Shown: positions 45,968-57,710, counted from the first letter of the stretch. The stretch: DNA of 64,000 nt from Myotis daubentonii (GCF_963259705.1 NC_081840.1:151278282-151342281), one strand, 5' to 3'. Notes: generated from the letters alone by a model not told the origin. Numbers and translations: made by a program.

Positions 45968-46185
45968 TTTTTTTTAATTTGATTTTTTTAATTGATTTCA
46001 GAGAGGAATAGAGAGATAGAAACGTCAATGATGGGAGAGAATCATTGACTGGCTACCTCCTGCACACCCTCCACTGGGCATGGAGCCCGAAACCCAAGCA
46101 TGTTCCCTTGACCAGAATCGAACCTGGGACCCTTCTGTCCACAGGCCAACACTTTATGCACTGAACTAAACCAGCTAGGGCTGAT
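45968..46185 (-). mobile_element. Ves-type SINE, antisense
   Basis: T-rich tail, ATTGATTTCAGAGAGGAATA, CTACCTCCTGCACACCCTCC, AATCGAACCTGGGACCCTTC and AACTAAACCAGCTAGGGCT give a full antisense copy. Confidence 0.9.
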
Positions 46186-46354
46186 TTCCTTTTATTTTTT
46201 AATGTGTTTTGACCACTATTTCATACCAAATACAAAATAAATTCCAGATGGATTGAAAATTTGAATGTTAAACTGGTAAGGGAGAGGGAGGGTTGTTACA
46301 GAAAAACATGGGAGAATATCTTTATAACCTTTTTCCCCCAGCTTTATTGAGGTA

Positions 46355-47022
46355 CTAGTGGCCCAGTGCATGAAATTCATGCACATTATAAGGGAATTAA
46401 TTAGAGGAAATATTTTAATATTGCTATTTGCCCTTTCTCTACAATAGAAGTGTCAGAGATGAAAGAAAATTAGTAAAATGTATATGAAAATCTTCCTCCT
46501 GTCAAAGTCTGGGGCACTCCGCGGGACCCAGAGTCAAGTCGCCGCCCACCTGCATGCACCTCGAAATCACACAAGACCCAGACCTGGCCGGCCCCACCCC
46601 CATTGGGTGAGATCCAGACCCAGCCAGTGCCACCCCATCAAGCCCCACCGGGCAGGGGGCACAGCCTCAGGGCGCCTGTCAAACCCTGCTGGGTGGGAGG
46701 TGCAGCCTCAGGTCCCCTGGCCTGGCACCAGGGCGGGGGGTGCTGCCTCAGGTTCCTCAGCCCGGGGCAGGTTTGGCCTGAGGTCCCCTGTCAAACCCTG
46801 CTGGGCAGGGGGAGTGGCCTGAGGTACCCCTTCAAGCCCCACCAGGCAGGGGGTGCAGCCTCAGGTCCCCCGCCCTGGCCCGGCAACATGCAACCTCAGG
46901 TCCCTGCTGATCGCTCATTACGGCTCATTATGGGAACCCTGCCTCTGCTGTGGGTGCAGCCATCTTGTGATGGTGTGAGGAAGTGAGGGTCAATTTGCAT
47001 ATTACCTCTTTATTATATATGA
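46355..47022 (-). mobile_element. HeliBat-type Helitron, minus strand
   Basis: Minus-strand 5' end TCATATATAATAAAGAGG; 3' end hairpin GTGCATGAAATTCATGCAC and CTAG at 46355-46358. It is 668 bp. The interior has degenerate GC-rich repeats of about 45-50 bp (46640-46880: GCAGCCTCAGGTCCCC units). Confidence 0.88.
46640..46880. repeat. Degenerate GC-rich tandem repeats within the Helitron
   Basis: Recurring CAGCCTCAGGTCCCC and CAAACCCTGCTGGG blocks. They make spurious open frames at 46478-46986. Confidence 0.7.
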
Positions 47023-47382
47023 TGATTGACAAGTGAAAGCTATATGTATTTAAGTTGTACACATGAATTTTTGAAACTGTACAACATAATGACTTAATAT
47101 ATACTATGAACTGATTACCACAATTAAGTTATTAACATATCCATCACCTAACAAAGTTATCAATTTTTGATGTGCTTAAGATGTACTCTTTTAGCAAAGT
47201 TCAAATATACCATACAAAATGCATAACTATAGTCACCACACTGTGCATTCAGTCCCCAAAACACATACATCTTATAACTTAAAATTTGACCAACATTCTT
47301 CATTTCCCCCACCATTCCAGCAATTGCTATTCTACTCTCTGGTTCTATGAGTTCAGCTTTTTCAAATTATACATATAGGCCT

Positions 47383-47568
47383 GCCAGGTGTGGCTCAGTG
47401 GTTGAGGATCAACCTATGAATTAGGAGGCCACAGTTCCATTCCCAGTCAGGGTACATGCCCAGATTTAGGACTCTATACCCAGTAGGGGACATGCAGGAG
47501 GCATCTGATGGATGATTCTCATCATTGATGTTTCTATCTCTCTCTCTCCCTTTCTCTCTGAAATCTGA
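47383..47568 (+). mobile_element. Ves-type SINE, sense
   Basis: CTGCCAGGTGTGGCTCAGTG start, CAGTTCCATTCCCAGTCAGG, CCCAGTAGGGGACATGCAGG and pyrimidine tract. It interrupts the antisense L1 remnant. Confidence 0.88.
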
Positions 47569-47705
47569 AAGTATTACATATTTCCCTTCTTTTCCCCATT
47601 GACCTCTGTACTTATTATCTTTCCATCACCTTAATGTCCCCTTTTGTATTTTCAGTCCTCAAATACCTAATCCACCATTTCTTTATCTTAAATTCTCTCC
47701 TTTGA

Positions 47706-47746
47706 AATAACTAATATTTTGATAGTCCATCAAAATATTAGTTATT
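47706..47746. repeat. Perfect 18-bp inverted repeat
   Basis: Arm AATAACTAATATTTTGAT (47706-47723) is exactly complemented at 47729-47746 across AGTCC. Confidence 0.95.
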
Positions 47747-47930
47747 GTGGAGGTGTTGGCTAGTGGCTTGGGAGCACAAGAAGGACTTCTGCAATGCTGG
47801 TAATGTTCTTAGCTCAAGAACCTTGAGCTAAGGTTCTTGGCACGGCAGTGTTTAGTTTGTGAAAATTCACTGAGTTTTACAATTATAACATGGCCACTTT
47901 TCTGTATGCTTATCATACATCCAGAAAATA
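47745..47930 (+). mobile_element. Old L1-like 3' fragment
   Basis: AATGCTGGTAATGTTCTTAG, GTGAAAATTCACTGAGTTTT and CTTTTCTGTATGCTTATCAT recall ancient L1 3' ends. A small hairpin (CTTAGCTCAAG/CTTGAGCTAAG, 47808-47832) lies inside. Confidence 0.5.
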
Positions 47931-48844
47931 TCCAACCAATAATGTAGCAATCGTTGTAAACTAGTATTTGCAGTCCAAATGGACACTGTCAGTAACTTTC
48001 TTTATGTCGTAAAAATATTTTATATAGTCAAAAATGTGGTAGGATCATGAGCAATTCATACTTTTAAAATTAAAATATACAAAAATAGAAACAGTACTTT
48101 TTCTTAATAGTCTTTTTCTATAATGTATCACATTTGTTTTTGGACTCTTGTCCCATTTCTTTTGTAAAATGTAGTGTAGTGTTAGTCACTTCTTTAGCAC
48201 ACTCAAGCTAGTTTTATCAACATGGTTTTATAAGGATAAGGAAAACTGGAGATGAGTTTTAAAATGAATCATATATTTATTCTTGAAAACCTGACACCAC
48301 TTGAGATCTTGGTTTTCGTTTGCCTTTCAGGGTATAGACCCTAATAGCTACTAAAAATCTACAACTGCTTTTTATCTGCTTCAGTTCTAGCTTTTTATAT
48401 TCCTTTCCCACACTCCGTCTGCTTGACAGTACTTAGTACATCTCTAATCTCCCTGATGCAATTCACAATACTGGTCTGGACTGTTAGTCTTCTGTATACC
48501 ACGATCCTATTTCAGGCCAGACTTCCCCACAGCAATCCTGAAGACTTAGCCATTCAATTTATCCCCATCCCTATCCCTATTTCTAAGTCCTGACCCTTCC
48601 TGAGATTCCAGGTCCCACCCTCTCCTAAGAAACATCCAAAAATAGAATTTTCGCAAACTGAACACACCTATAAAATGAAAGCCCAATGAAAGACACAGTA
48701 CATTATGAGCATGCCTCATGGTGTAGTTTGCTCAAAGTCTGGATGAGAATCCGTTAAAATCATTTATTCATTCTACTGATATTTATAGCACATCTACAAT
48801 ACCAGTCCACTTCCAGCTACCCTGGAAGTTTATGAGGCCACATT

Positions 48845-48935
48845 TTTTAGTGCCACTTTCTAGCTATTTCATCTTAAATGCATTACTTAATTTTTCTAAG
48901 CCTCAATTTCTTTACATGTATAAATGTATTCAAAC
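48845..48935 (+). mobile_element. MIR-like SINE fragment
   Basis: TAGTGCCACTTTCTAGCTAT, then TTACTTAATTTTTCTAAGCC and TCAATTTCTTTACATGTATA match the MIR core and tail order. Confidence 0.65.
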
Positions 48936-50717
48936 ATTTCTAAGGTTTCATAATTATCTAAAGATAAGCCTTCCTGGGAAAATATGGATTAGAAGGGGAA
49001 AGGCATAGATTTCCAGTTAAGCAGAGTTAAGTGAGCATGCTTCTCTCTCCTCTCTTTCATAAATTCCACGAAAATTAACAAACAAACAAAAAAAGAGAAG
49101 AACTAAAAGGAGATAAAGTACAAGAAGAAGAAAAAGAATGGACAACAGCAAATGAGAAATATGTCAAGAAATGTAGTGGAAAAGAAGGTGGCGCAGGGAT
49201 AACTAAGGTAGCAGTGTAACCTGCGTGTCTATAGAGAGGCATACCAGTAAACAAGACAGTTTTTTTTCTAGAGGCTCTGGGCTAAGATATGAGTTCCATG
49301 GAAAGAGGGTAGGGATGAGTCCTGCTAAAACCAGGACCCAGTTGAAAATCTGTATGTTTGCATGTGAAGCAGCTAGAAGTCTAGGTCCCCATCCCCCCTC
49401 ACCAGTGGCGGGCGAGAAATTGACTCAGAGAAGCACTTGACTGATGACACTAAAGAATATGGGGGATGGAAAAGGAAAATAGGATTAAGTGAACATCTGA
49501 ATACCGAAAGCTGAGACTTTCTGTCCCTTTCCTCTACCCTATTTTCAGAACAGCAGCCAGACATTCACACCAACCTGTGACATTTACTTCTCTCCTCATT
49601 CATGGTGCATTAAATATAGTCAAAATACTATTGTCAGGCGTGTGGCGGAGACATAGTATTTGTAAAAAAAATAGGAAGAGAATCTTAGCAAACCTGGCAA
49701 ATGAAAAGATGAGAGAATTATTAACTGCAGAAAAAAGTACATGAACATAAGGTGGGATGTGGCACATTGTGTGGCTTGTGGGTAACATTTGCACAGGCAT
49801 GAAAATGTAAACACTGAGTAGTGACTTAGCCTCAAATCGTCATGTAGCTACATTCGGGGATGAGAGAAGGAGAGTGTGCTAGATATGATTGTTGGGTCTT
49901 ACCCCTTCTATGTACTCCTTGATCACCAGTGCTGGGAAGCTAAAAATGGCCACATTTCCCAACAGGTCTTGAAGCTACAGCTCTGGATACACTTTCAGTT
50001 ATGTCATAAAATTCAGCTCTGGATGCACTTTAAGTTAGGTCATAAAAGGCAGAAGTGAGACAAAGGCCATTTCCGTGTGGCTGTGGCTGCTGGTGAACAG
50101 GTTGGTCAGATAAGAGTGTTTACAGTGGGCAGATTTCACATTCCACTGCCTATTCAGGCATCTAGGGGTGTGCCATTCGGTCGGCATGGGTTGCCACAGA
50201 ATCTAATTGTCCTGCGGTGGCCTTTGCCTCTCACCCTGTTGTTGCCTTCTCCACCCCCACAACTTGGTAATTGCCTCATTCCCTGCTCTGAATCCCTAGA
50301 ATGGTTGCCAAGAAAAACAAGTCCAAAAGAACAAATTGGCCCAGCAGTATGAGCACATTATTTAGAAATCTAGAATTTCTTACCATGAAAGTCATATCAC
50401 AATGAGAGTGCGTAGACTTGGAGAGCAGGCCTGGGGATACATGAGTATAATTTATAAATTATACTCAGGTGTCCTAGAAATATGAACTGGATCTGGCCTC
50501 ATTTATCTAATATTGTTGTTCCAAGATTAAAAATAGTATTACGGTAGAGTAGTTTTAAACACCTACACATATGCCAATTTTTTTCTCTCGAGTTTTTTGT
50601 GTCAAGTTTATAGTATTCACACAGCCAAAGGAAGAAATAGCAATTCACAATATGTCTCACCATACATCTCTTAGAATCAGACCCATAGAGAGCAGGCAGA
50701 CAGCTCTGGTGTGTGTG

Positions 50718-50757
50718 TTGGGGGGGGGGGGGGGCAGGGGGTGCGGGGGGGGGGCGG
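50718..50757. repeat. G-rich low-complexity run
   Basis: A GTGTGTGTTGGGGG... run with two long G-tracts separated by CA and TGC; G-quadruplex capable and a likely assembly weak point. Confidence 0.9.
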
Positions 50758-51234
50758 TGAGGTAGCAGGAAAGGGATTAAGAAAAAAAAGGGAGAGAAAA
50801 CTCATGGACACTAGACAAGGTGGTGATTGCCGGGAGGAGGGGAGTAGATTTATGTTCGTTTTTTGTTATCTTTTTGTGGTTGTGTGATAAATCTTCACTC
50901 ATCGCCTCTCTCAGGAGTACATAAAATATGATTAGGTAAAGACCCCCAAAGTTATCCTTGAAAATAAATTCCTGTGTCTGTTTAATTGTCTTAACTTAAT
51001 TACCAGTATGCTTTTATATCACCAAAATTTTTTCTGCTTTGGCAAACATGCCATTATCAATATCAATGTTTTTGTGATATTTAATTTCCACATAAGCAGT
51101 CATTGGATTATAACATAACTAGAAAACATTTTTATTCAGTAGATAGTTTCTGAAACTGCAGACTGGTAAATATATTTTTCTTTAGAAAAGTACACTTATT
51201 CAATGTTTCTTTTCCTCACTAAAGATGGAAGCCA

Positions 51235-51475
51235 GCCCTAGCCAGTTTGGCTCAGTGGGTAGAGCGTCAGCCTGTGTACCAAAGGGTTCTGGGTTTGATT
51301 CTGGTCAGGGGCACATACCTCTGTTGCAGGCTCCTCCCAGCCCAGGCCCTACCGTGTGTAGGAGGCAACCAATCAATGTGTTTCTCTCATCTCACATCAA
51401 TATTTCTCTCTGTCTTTCCCTTTCTTCTACTCTTTCTAAAAATGAATGGAAAAATACCCTTAGGTGAGGATTTAA
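51235..51475 (+). mobile_element. Ves-type SINE, sense
   Basis: GCCCTAGCCAGTTTGGCTCA start, GGGTTTGATTCTGGTCAGGG, GTAGGAGGCAACCAATCAAT, pyrimidine tract and A-rich tail. GAAGCCA-type duplicates flank it (about 51228 and 51488). Confidence 0.9.
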
Positions 51476-51563
51476 AAAACAAAAATTGAAGCCAGAGGTG
51501 AAAGAAGCTGAAAACTGAAAGGTTAAATCCCCTGAATATTTATTTATTGCTTTTATTTAAGAA

Positions 51564-52050
51564 CTAGAGGCCCGGTGCACAAAAAATTGTGCACTTGGGG
51601 TGTGTGTGTGGGGGGGGGGGGGTTCCTCAGCCCAGCCTGTGCCCATTTGTAGTCCAGGACCCCTTGGGGGATGTCCACCTGTTGACTTAGGCCCACTTCC
51701 CGGGGGATCAGGCCTAAGTTTGCAGTCAGACATCCTTCTGGCAGCCAGGGAGCCCTCGGGGGATGTCCGACTAAAGGCTTAGGCCCCCAAGGGATCAAAT
51801 CTAAACCATTAGATGGACATTCTTAGTGCTGCCACGGAGGTGGGAGAGGCTCCTGCCACCACCACTGAGCTGGCCAGCCATGAGCCAGCTTCTGGCTGAG
51901 CGGCACTCCCCATATGGAAGTGCACTGACCACCAGGGGGCAGCTCCTGCATTGAGCATCTGCCCCCTGGTGGCCGGTGTGCATCATAGCAACTGGCCATT
52001 CTGCTGTTCAGTCAATGTGCATATTAGCCTTTTGTTATTATTATATAGGA
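51564..52050 (-). mobile_element. HeliBat-type Helitron, minus strand
   Basis: Minus-strand 5' end TCCTATATAATAATAACAAA; 3' end GTGCACAATTTTTTGTGCAC then CGGGCCTCTAG (CTAG at 51564-51567). It is 487 bp with the CCACCAGGGGGCAGCTCC internal hairpin. Confidence 0.92.
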
Positions 52051-52360
52051 TGTCCCTATTTCCCCCCTTTTGCCCCCTCTACCCAGCTCTTGCCCCCCAC
52101 TTCTCTGGCCATCACCATACTGTTGTCTGTGTCCATGGGTTGTGCATATATTTTCTTTGGCTAATCCCTTCTTTAAATTCACTTCTTTAAATTTTTATTT
52201 TCAGATAAGTGCTTATAAATGCACTATTACATATTTTCTATTATAGCATTTAGAATTAAGATATTTTTTAATTGAACCCTTGTAAATTTTAGCACAATTT
52301 AATAAATGATGCTAGAAGCAATTAGGAGATGTTTCATGTAATGCATACCCATTTCAATTA
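52051..52360. other. Unrecognised stretch
   Basis: C/T-rich then AT-rich; the first 120 bases may be part of the same antisense L1 that follows. Confidence 0.35.
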
Positions 52361-52925
52361 ATATTTTATTAATTTTTAATTTTTTAATATTTTAATTTGA
52401 AATAATCTCATACATGTAAAAAGAACTATAAAATACTACAGCATATTATATGTACCCTTCACCCAATTTCTTAGGTGTTAATAATTTAAACATAACCATT
52501 ATACAACAAAATTTGGAATATATTTTTCTTATAATCTCTTTAATGTTACTTAATCCATTTACTTTGTTTTTGTTAATCTTCACCCAAGGATATTTTTCCA
52601 CTGAATTTTAGAGAGAGTGAAGAGAAAGGGAGAGACACGTTGATTGGTTGCCTCCTGCACATGCTCTGATAGGGACTGGGGATCAAGCCAGCAACTGAGG
52701 TACATGCCCTTGACTGGAATCAAACCTGGGACCCTTCAGTCCAAGGGTTAATGCTCTATCCACTGAGCAAAACAGGCTGCAGCTTAATTCATTTACTTTT
52801 AATCTATATGTGTCTTTATATTTAAAGTGGGTTTTGTTTTTGATTCACCCTCATAATCTGTCTTTTAATTGGTGCATTTATGCCACTGACTCTCAGAGTG
52901 CTTACTTATAGAGTTACTTCCATAT
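52361..52925 (-). mobile_element. Old L1 fragments, antisense
   Basis: TTTTAATTTGAAATAATCTC and GTACCCTTCACCCAATTTC read as antisense ancient L1; AATCTGTCTTTTAATTGGTG (52856-52875) matches the endonuclease part of ORF2 in reverse. A SINE interrupts at about 52590-52785. Confidence 0.6.
52590..52785 (-). mobile_element. Ves-type SINE, antisense
   Basis: AATTTTAGAGAGAGTGAAGA, GTTGCCTCCTGCACATGCTC, AATCAAACCTGGGACCCTTC and TATCCACTGAGCAAAACAGG form an antisense copy. Confidence 0.88.
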
Positions 52926-53192
52926 CTGGCAGCTTCTGGGGCTTCAGGGGCCCGCCATCGGGTCCCAGGTGGCGGGCAGGCAGCTCCTGGGGCTTGTGGG
53001 GCCGGCGTGGCGTTGCCCACGGTGGCCTGGATAGTGGCTCATGCTGGCAGCTCGCACTGTCCCACCCTGCCTGCAGTATGCAAATTAGCCATCATCTTTG
53101 TTGGCAGTTAATTTGCATATCTCGATGATTAGCCAATGGGAGGCGTAGTGAAGGTATGGTCAATTACCATGTTTGGCTATTATTAGGTAGGA
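52926..53192 (-). mobile_element. Truncated Helitron, 5' part only
   Basis: Minus-strand 5' end TCCTACCTAATAATAGCC, then AACATGGTAATTGACC and CCAACAAAGATGATGGC. No 3' hairpin or CTAG is found on the left, so the 3' part is lost. Its first T directly follows the CTAG of the neighbouring Helitron. Confidence 0.8.
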
Positions 53193-53344
53193 CTAGAGGC
53201 CCGGTGCACAAAAATTTGTGCACTCGGGGGGGAGGGTGGGTCCCTCAGCCCGGCCTGTGCCCTATTGCAGTCTGGGACCCCTCGGGAGATAATGACCTGC
53301 TGGCTTAGGCCTGCTCCCGGGTGGCAGAGGGCAGGCCCAATCCC

Positions 53345-54020
53345 TAGGTGCAGCCCCTGGTCGGGCTCAGAGCAGGGCCGATTCGGGAGTTGGGGCACTG
53401 CCCCCTGTCATGCACAGAGCAGGGCGGATCAGGAGGTTGAGATGCCACCCTCAGTCACGCTCAGTATAGGGCCGATTAGGGGGTTGGGGTGCCGCTCCCT
53501 GCTACACTCAAGGCAGGGTCAATAGGGAGGTTGCGGCACCACCCCTGTCACACACAGAGCAGGGCCCATCAGGGGGTTGGGGCACTGCCCCCTGTCACAC
53601 ACAGAGCAGGGCCCATCAGGGGGTTGGGGCTCCGTACCCTGTCATGCAGAGAGCAGGGCCCATCAGGGGGTTGGGGAGCTCCCCCCTCTCACGCACAGAG
53701 CAGGGCTGATCAGGGGGTTGAGGAGCTCCCCACTGTCACTCACAGAGTAGGGCCGATAGGGGAGTTGGGGCACCGCCCCCTGTCACACACAGAGCAGGGC
53801 GGATCAGGGGGTTGAGGCACCGCCACTGTCACACTCAGGGCAGGGCCGATGGGGAGGTTATAGCTCTACCCCATCACACACAGAGCAGGGACCGTGGCGG
53901 GGGGCGGGGGGGGATTGAGGCGCTGCACCCTGTCACACATAGAGCAGGGCCGATCAGGGGGTTGGGGCGCCACACCCTGTCACACACAGAGCCGCAGGAC
54001 AATCAGGGGGTTTGGTCGCT
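53345..54020. repeat. GC-rich minisatellite, about fourteen units of roughly 47 bp
   Basis: Units carry CACACACAGAGCAGGGC and ATCAGGGGGTTGGGGC. It is homologous to 16740-17220 with more units. Open frames through it cycle through three phases of the repeat and are not genes. Confidence 0.88.
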
Positions 54021-54124
54021 GCCCCCTGTCATGCTGATCCCGGTCCTGGGAGACCTCGCGGCTCCGCTGATCCCGGTGCTGGGAGGCCTTGCTGCTCTGC
54101 TGGTTCCGGTGCTGGGAGGCATAT

Positions 54125-54165
54125 TACCCTTTTACTATATAGGATAGAGGCCTGGTGCATGGGTG
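54125..54165 (-). other. Internal Helitron end/start relic, second copy
   Basis: Minus strand: GCACCAGGCCTCTA followed by TCCTATATAGTAAAAGGG. Here the T of the start is kept, and only the G of CTAG is missing. Same junction as at 16691-16731. Confidence 0.75.
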
Positions 54166-54829
54166 GGGGCCGGCTGGTTTGCCCTGAAGGGTGTCCCGGA
54201 TCAGGGTGGGGGTCCCCACTGGGGTGCCTGGCCAGCCTGGATGAGAGGATGATGGCTGTTTGCAGCTGGTCACACCCCCTTCAGGGTGGGGGCCTCCACT
54301 GGGGTGCCTGGCCAGTCTGGGTGAGGGGCTGAGGACCGTTTTCAGGCTGGCAGGTGACTGAAGCTCCTAACCTGTCCTTTTTTTCTTTCTTTTTTATTCT
54401 GGGCCAGCTTTAGCTCTGAGGCTCGGCTCCAGCTCTGAGGCCTCGGCTGCTGAAAGCAGGTATCTGGTTTGTTTGGGTTCTATAATTGAAACAATGTTAC
54501 GGTCCTGCTGGCTGAAGCCCGGCTGGCTGAAAGCAGGTTTCTGAGGATTTGTTTTGCTTCTACATTTGTAACAATGTTTCTTAAACTGCAATCTCATAGG
54601 CCGGCAGCGGCAGGCGGGGAACGTTGGCTTCCTCCGTCACTGAAGCAAGCAAGCCTCCTGTTCACTTCAAGCTGCCTGGCTGCCGGCCGTCATCTTGGTT
54701 GGCAGTTAATTTGCATATTGCCCTGATTAGCCAATGGGAAGGGTAGCAGAGGTATGGCTAATTACCATGTTTCTCTATTATTAGATAGGATAAGAAACAT
54801 AAATGTGAATTTGTGATTTTTTTAAGCTT

Positions 54830-55315
54830 TTTAAAACAGCTTAATTGAGCTATAATTTACATAATATAAAATTCACCCATTATAAGTATATAATGATTTT
54901 TAGTAAATGTACAATTGCACAATGACCTTCACAACCCAATTTTAAAACATTTTTGTGGCCTGCGGAATTGCCAAACTGTCTTCAAAGCAGCCACACTGTT
55001 GGTGTTGTTTTGTTGTTGTTGTTGTTTTAATATATTTTATTGATTTTTTTACAGAGGGGAAGGGAGAGGCATAGAGAATTAGAAACATCGATGAGAAAGA
55101 AACATCGATCAGCCACCTCCTGCACACCCCCTACTGGGGATGTTCCCGCAACCAAGGTACATGCCCTTGACTGGAATCGAACCTGGGACCCTTCAGTCCA
55201 CAGGCTGATGCTCTATCCACTGAGCCAATCTGGTTAGGGTGCCACTCTGTTTTTGTATTCCCACCAGCAATGCATGTAAGTTCCAACTGCTACCCATCTT
55301 CACAAAAACTTAATA
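54830..55315 (-). mobile_element. Old L1-like fragment, antisense, with SINE insertion
   Basis: AACAGCTTAATTGAGCTATA and ATAAAATTCACCCATTATAA are typical antisense ancient-L1 text; CCAAACTGTCTTCAAAGC continues after the SINE as TATTCCCACCAGCAATGCAT. Confidence 0.65.
55001..55240 (-). mobile_element. Ves-type SINE, antisense, with target duplication
   Basis: A TTGTTGTTGTT-type tail, ATTTTATTGATTTTTTTAC, ACCTCCTGCACACCCCCTAC, GAATCGAACCTGGGACCC and CTGAGCCAATCTGGTTAGGG. GCCACACTGTT (54990-55000) recurs as GCCACTCTGTT (55241-55251). Confidence 0.92.
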
Positions 55316-56615
55316 TTGTTAGTCTGCTCTGGTCTAATTTGGAGGTTACCAAGAAAGAAGTCACTGAACCTTCACATAAAAACAAAAGGAAGACCAGGTT
55401 AAAAAAAAAAAAATCCAAGCCTACAGATTATAAAAATATGTTATACCAAAAAAATGAATTCTCTGGAGCAGAAAATGGAGAATATTTGAGAACAGTGGTA
55501 CCACTACCATTTACCAGGCAAGCCAATTGGAATGAACTATGGTAGCTCTGGAGAATGCATTCCATGTGCTTTGGGTGGTGCTGGCCCTTTCCATCCCCCC
55601 ACAACTGCAAACACACAACCCTGGCCTTGCAATCAGAGAGCTCCTCCCCCTTACCTCTGAGGTTGGCTTGGGAAAGGCAGAGGAACTGGAGGAATCATGA
55701 GAGCCCTCCCTGGAACTTTCACTGGAAGGAGCAAGAAAGAGGTGTATTCCTTTTTGCTGGGGTGGCCTGCCAGGCATGAAGACAATGGAAGCCTGGAGTT
55801 GTAGTTTCCTCAAATGGTACACTGTTACAGAAGACCAAAGAAATACCAAGCACGCTTCCTAGAGAAAGGGAGGGACCCCATTTATTAACACTAGTGGACT
55901 CCGGGAATAATTTCCAAATCAGAGTGAAGAAACATACAGGGAGCCTGTCTATATATATCCCGCTGGGGTCTTTGTCTTGCAGATATGCCCCCTGCCTCCT
56001 TCGTGGCCTTGCAGGAAGGCCCCCAGGCGTCAGGCCACATCCTGGCACCAGCATAACAACCATTCCCCCCCCAACCCCCCCCCCCCACCCCAGGGCAGTG
56101 CATTGTTCACAGTTTTTATGGCCTGACACGCCTTGCAAGACCAGTTTCCTCCTCAACACCACTCCCCTCCCACCATGGAGTCATGGGATTTGGGAGTGGT
56201 TTTTAAAAAAATCAATTATCCCATCTTTCTTTCTACAATCCAAGGCATTCCCTCTCCTGACAGTTCTGGTCTAGAAGTATCTGATGGAGGCAAAGGTCTG
56301 GACTTTCAATCAGTGGTTAGGGAAGCTAAATGCTCTCTTTACCAAGAAGTGTGACCCAGTGGCTGTTAGCAGCCATGAGAAAAATCAGTCTGAGGGTAAA
56401 CCTATCACAAGGCGAGGGAAAAGCCTGGAGCATCTCAGAGAAAGATACTGAGCCCTGAAAAGCCATTCATGAAAATAGTGTGTGAACAAAGAGATTTTTT
56501 TTTTTTTTTTAGCTGGTTCAAATTAGATTTTCTGCTTCTTGCAACAAGAGCATTCAACATTTCTTCAACATGGGTTTGGTTCTGTTTTGTTAAACTTCTC
56601 TGTGTTGTTTGACAC
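55316..56615. other. Stretch without recognised genes
   Basis: No gene supported. A C-run lies at about 56067-56094 and a T-run at 56494-56510. Frames on both strands (55511-55849, 55719-56162, 55894-56274) overlap each other without any recognised domain. Confidence 0.4.
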
Positions 56616-57710
56616 TACCAATCCCTTTTTAGAATTTTGTCCTCCTGGGCTTTGTCAAAATTCAGGGACTTTCTTGTTTCCATATAAATTTTTGGATTTT
56701 TTGTTCTAATTCTGTAAAAAACACCATTGGTATTTACATAGGAATTGTGTTGAATCTGTAGATTGCTTTGTGATCTACAGTTTAATGAGTTAATTCTTTT
56801 TCCTCAGGATTGCTTTGGATATTCAGGGTCTTTTGTGGTTCCATACAAATCTGGCGATATTTTGTTCTCTTTCTTTAAAAGGTGACATTGGGATTTTGAT
56901 GGGGATTGCACTAAATCTATGTATTTCTTGGGGCAATATGGCTATTTTTAACTATGTTGATTCTCCTAATCCATGAAAATGAAATATCTTTCCATTTCAT
57001 TTTGTCTTTTTCAATCTCTTTTAATAATGCTTTGTAGTTTTCAGTATATGAGTCCTTCACATCCTGTGTTAAGTTTATTCCTAGGTATTTTAATTTTTGA
57101 TTGCAGTTGCAACAGGAATGAATTTTTTCATTTCTTTTTCTGAGGTTTCTTCATTAGTACATAGGAAAGCAATGGATTTTTGTACATTGATTTTGTATTC
57201 TACAACTTTACTGTATTTGTTTATTGTTTCGAATAGGTTGTTTTGGTGGAGTCTTTAGGGTTTTCTACATACAGAATCATGTCATCTGCAAAAAAGTGAT
57301 ACTTTTACTTCTTTCTTCCCAATTTGGATGCTTTTTATTCCTTTCTCTTGCCTGATTGCTCTGTCTGGGACATCCAGAACTATGTTGAATAAGAATGGTA
57401 AGAGTGGGATCCTTGTCTTGTTCCTGATTTTAGAGGAAAAGATTTTGAAGTATGGTAGCAATCATCTCAGGTAGAAACTATAATTTAACTTTAGCCCTGC
57501 TCTTTGGCTTCTGTACTTATTTGCTTTGTTTAACAATAGAAAAGTTACTTTGATTTTCTGAATTATATAAATCATCCCATTCGATTAAATACCCTATTGA
57601 TTGTAATGTGAATACCCCATTGGTTGTGGTCTTACTGGTCTTAGAAAGCACATTCCGCTGTACCTGGGAACCAGGACAGCACAATTATCCTAAATTGTCT
57701 CTGTGGCTAC

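Larger units (their letters stand above)
46330..47382 (-). mobile_element. Old L1 3' UTR, antisense, interrupted by a Helitron
   Basis: CCCCCAGCTTTATTGAGGT (46335-46353) continues after the Helitron as TGATTGACAAGTGAAAGC, then TATCCATCACCTAACAAAG and CTGTGCATTCAGTCCCC. This is the antisense 3' UTR of an ancient L1. Confidence 0.8.
47931..51233. other. Long stretch without recognised genes
   Basis: No gene supported. A MIR-like piece lies at about 48845-48935 and a G-rich run at 50718-50757. Short frames (49225-49440, 50077-50352 and others) show no domain. Confidence 0.4.
53193..54790 (-). mobile_element. Full-length composite Helitron, minus strand
   Basis: Minus-strand 5' end TCCTATCTAATAATAGAG after A; 3' end GTGCACAAATTTTTGTGCAC then CGGGCCTCTAG (CTAG at 53193-53196). 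It is 1598 bp. The internal order matches 16186-17376: 5' block, Helitron end/start relic (about 54125-54165), 47-bp array, 3' hairpin. The array is longer than in the other copy. Confidence 0.92.

Noticed and set aside
46478..46986. Pro/Gly/Ala-rich frames of 114 and 127 codons
   Set aside because: They lie inside a Helitron and follow degenerate GC-rich repeats.
53489..54147. Long frames through the second minisatellite
   Set aside because: Same reason as for the 16.7-17.2 kb array; no codon bias or domain.
55511..56274. Overlapping frames on both strands
   Set aside because: Opposed frames in GC-richer, C-run-containing sequence; no domain, no splice structure.
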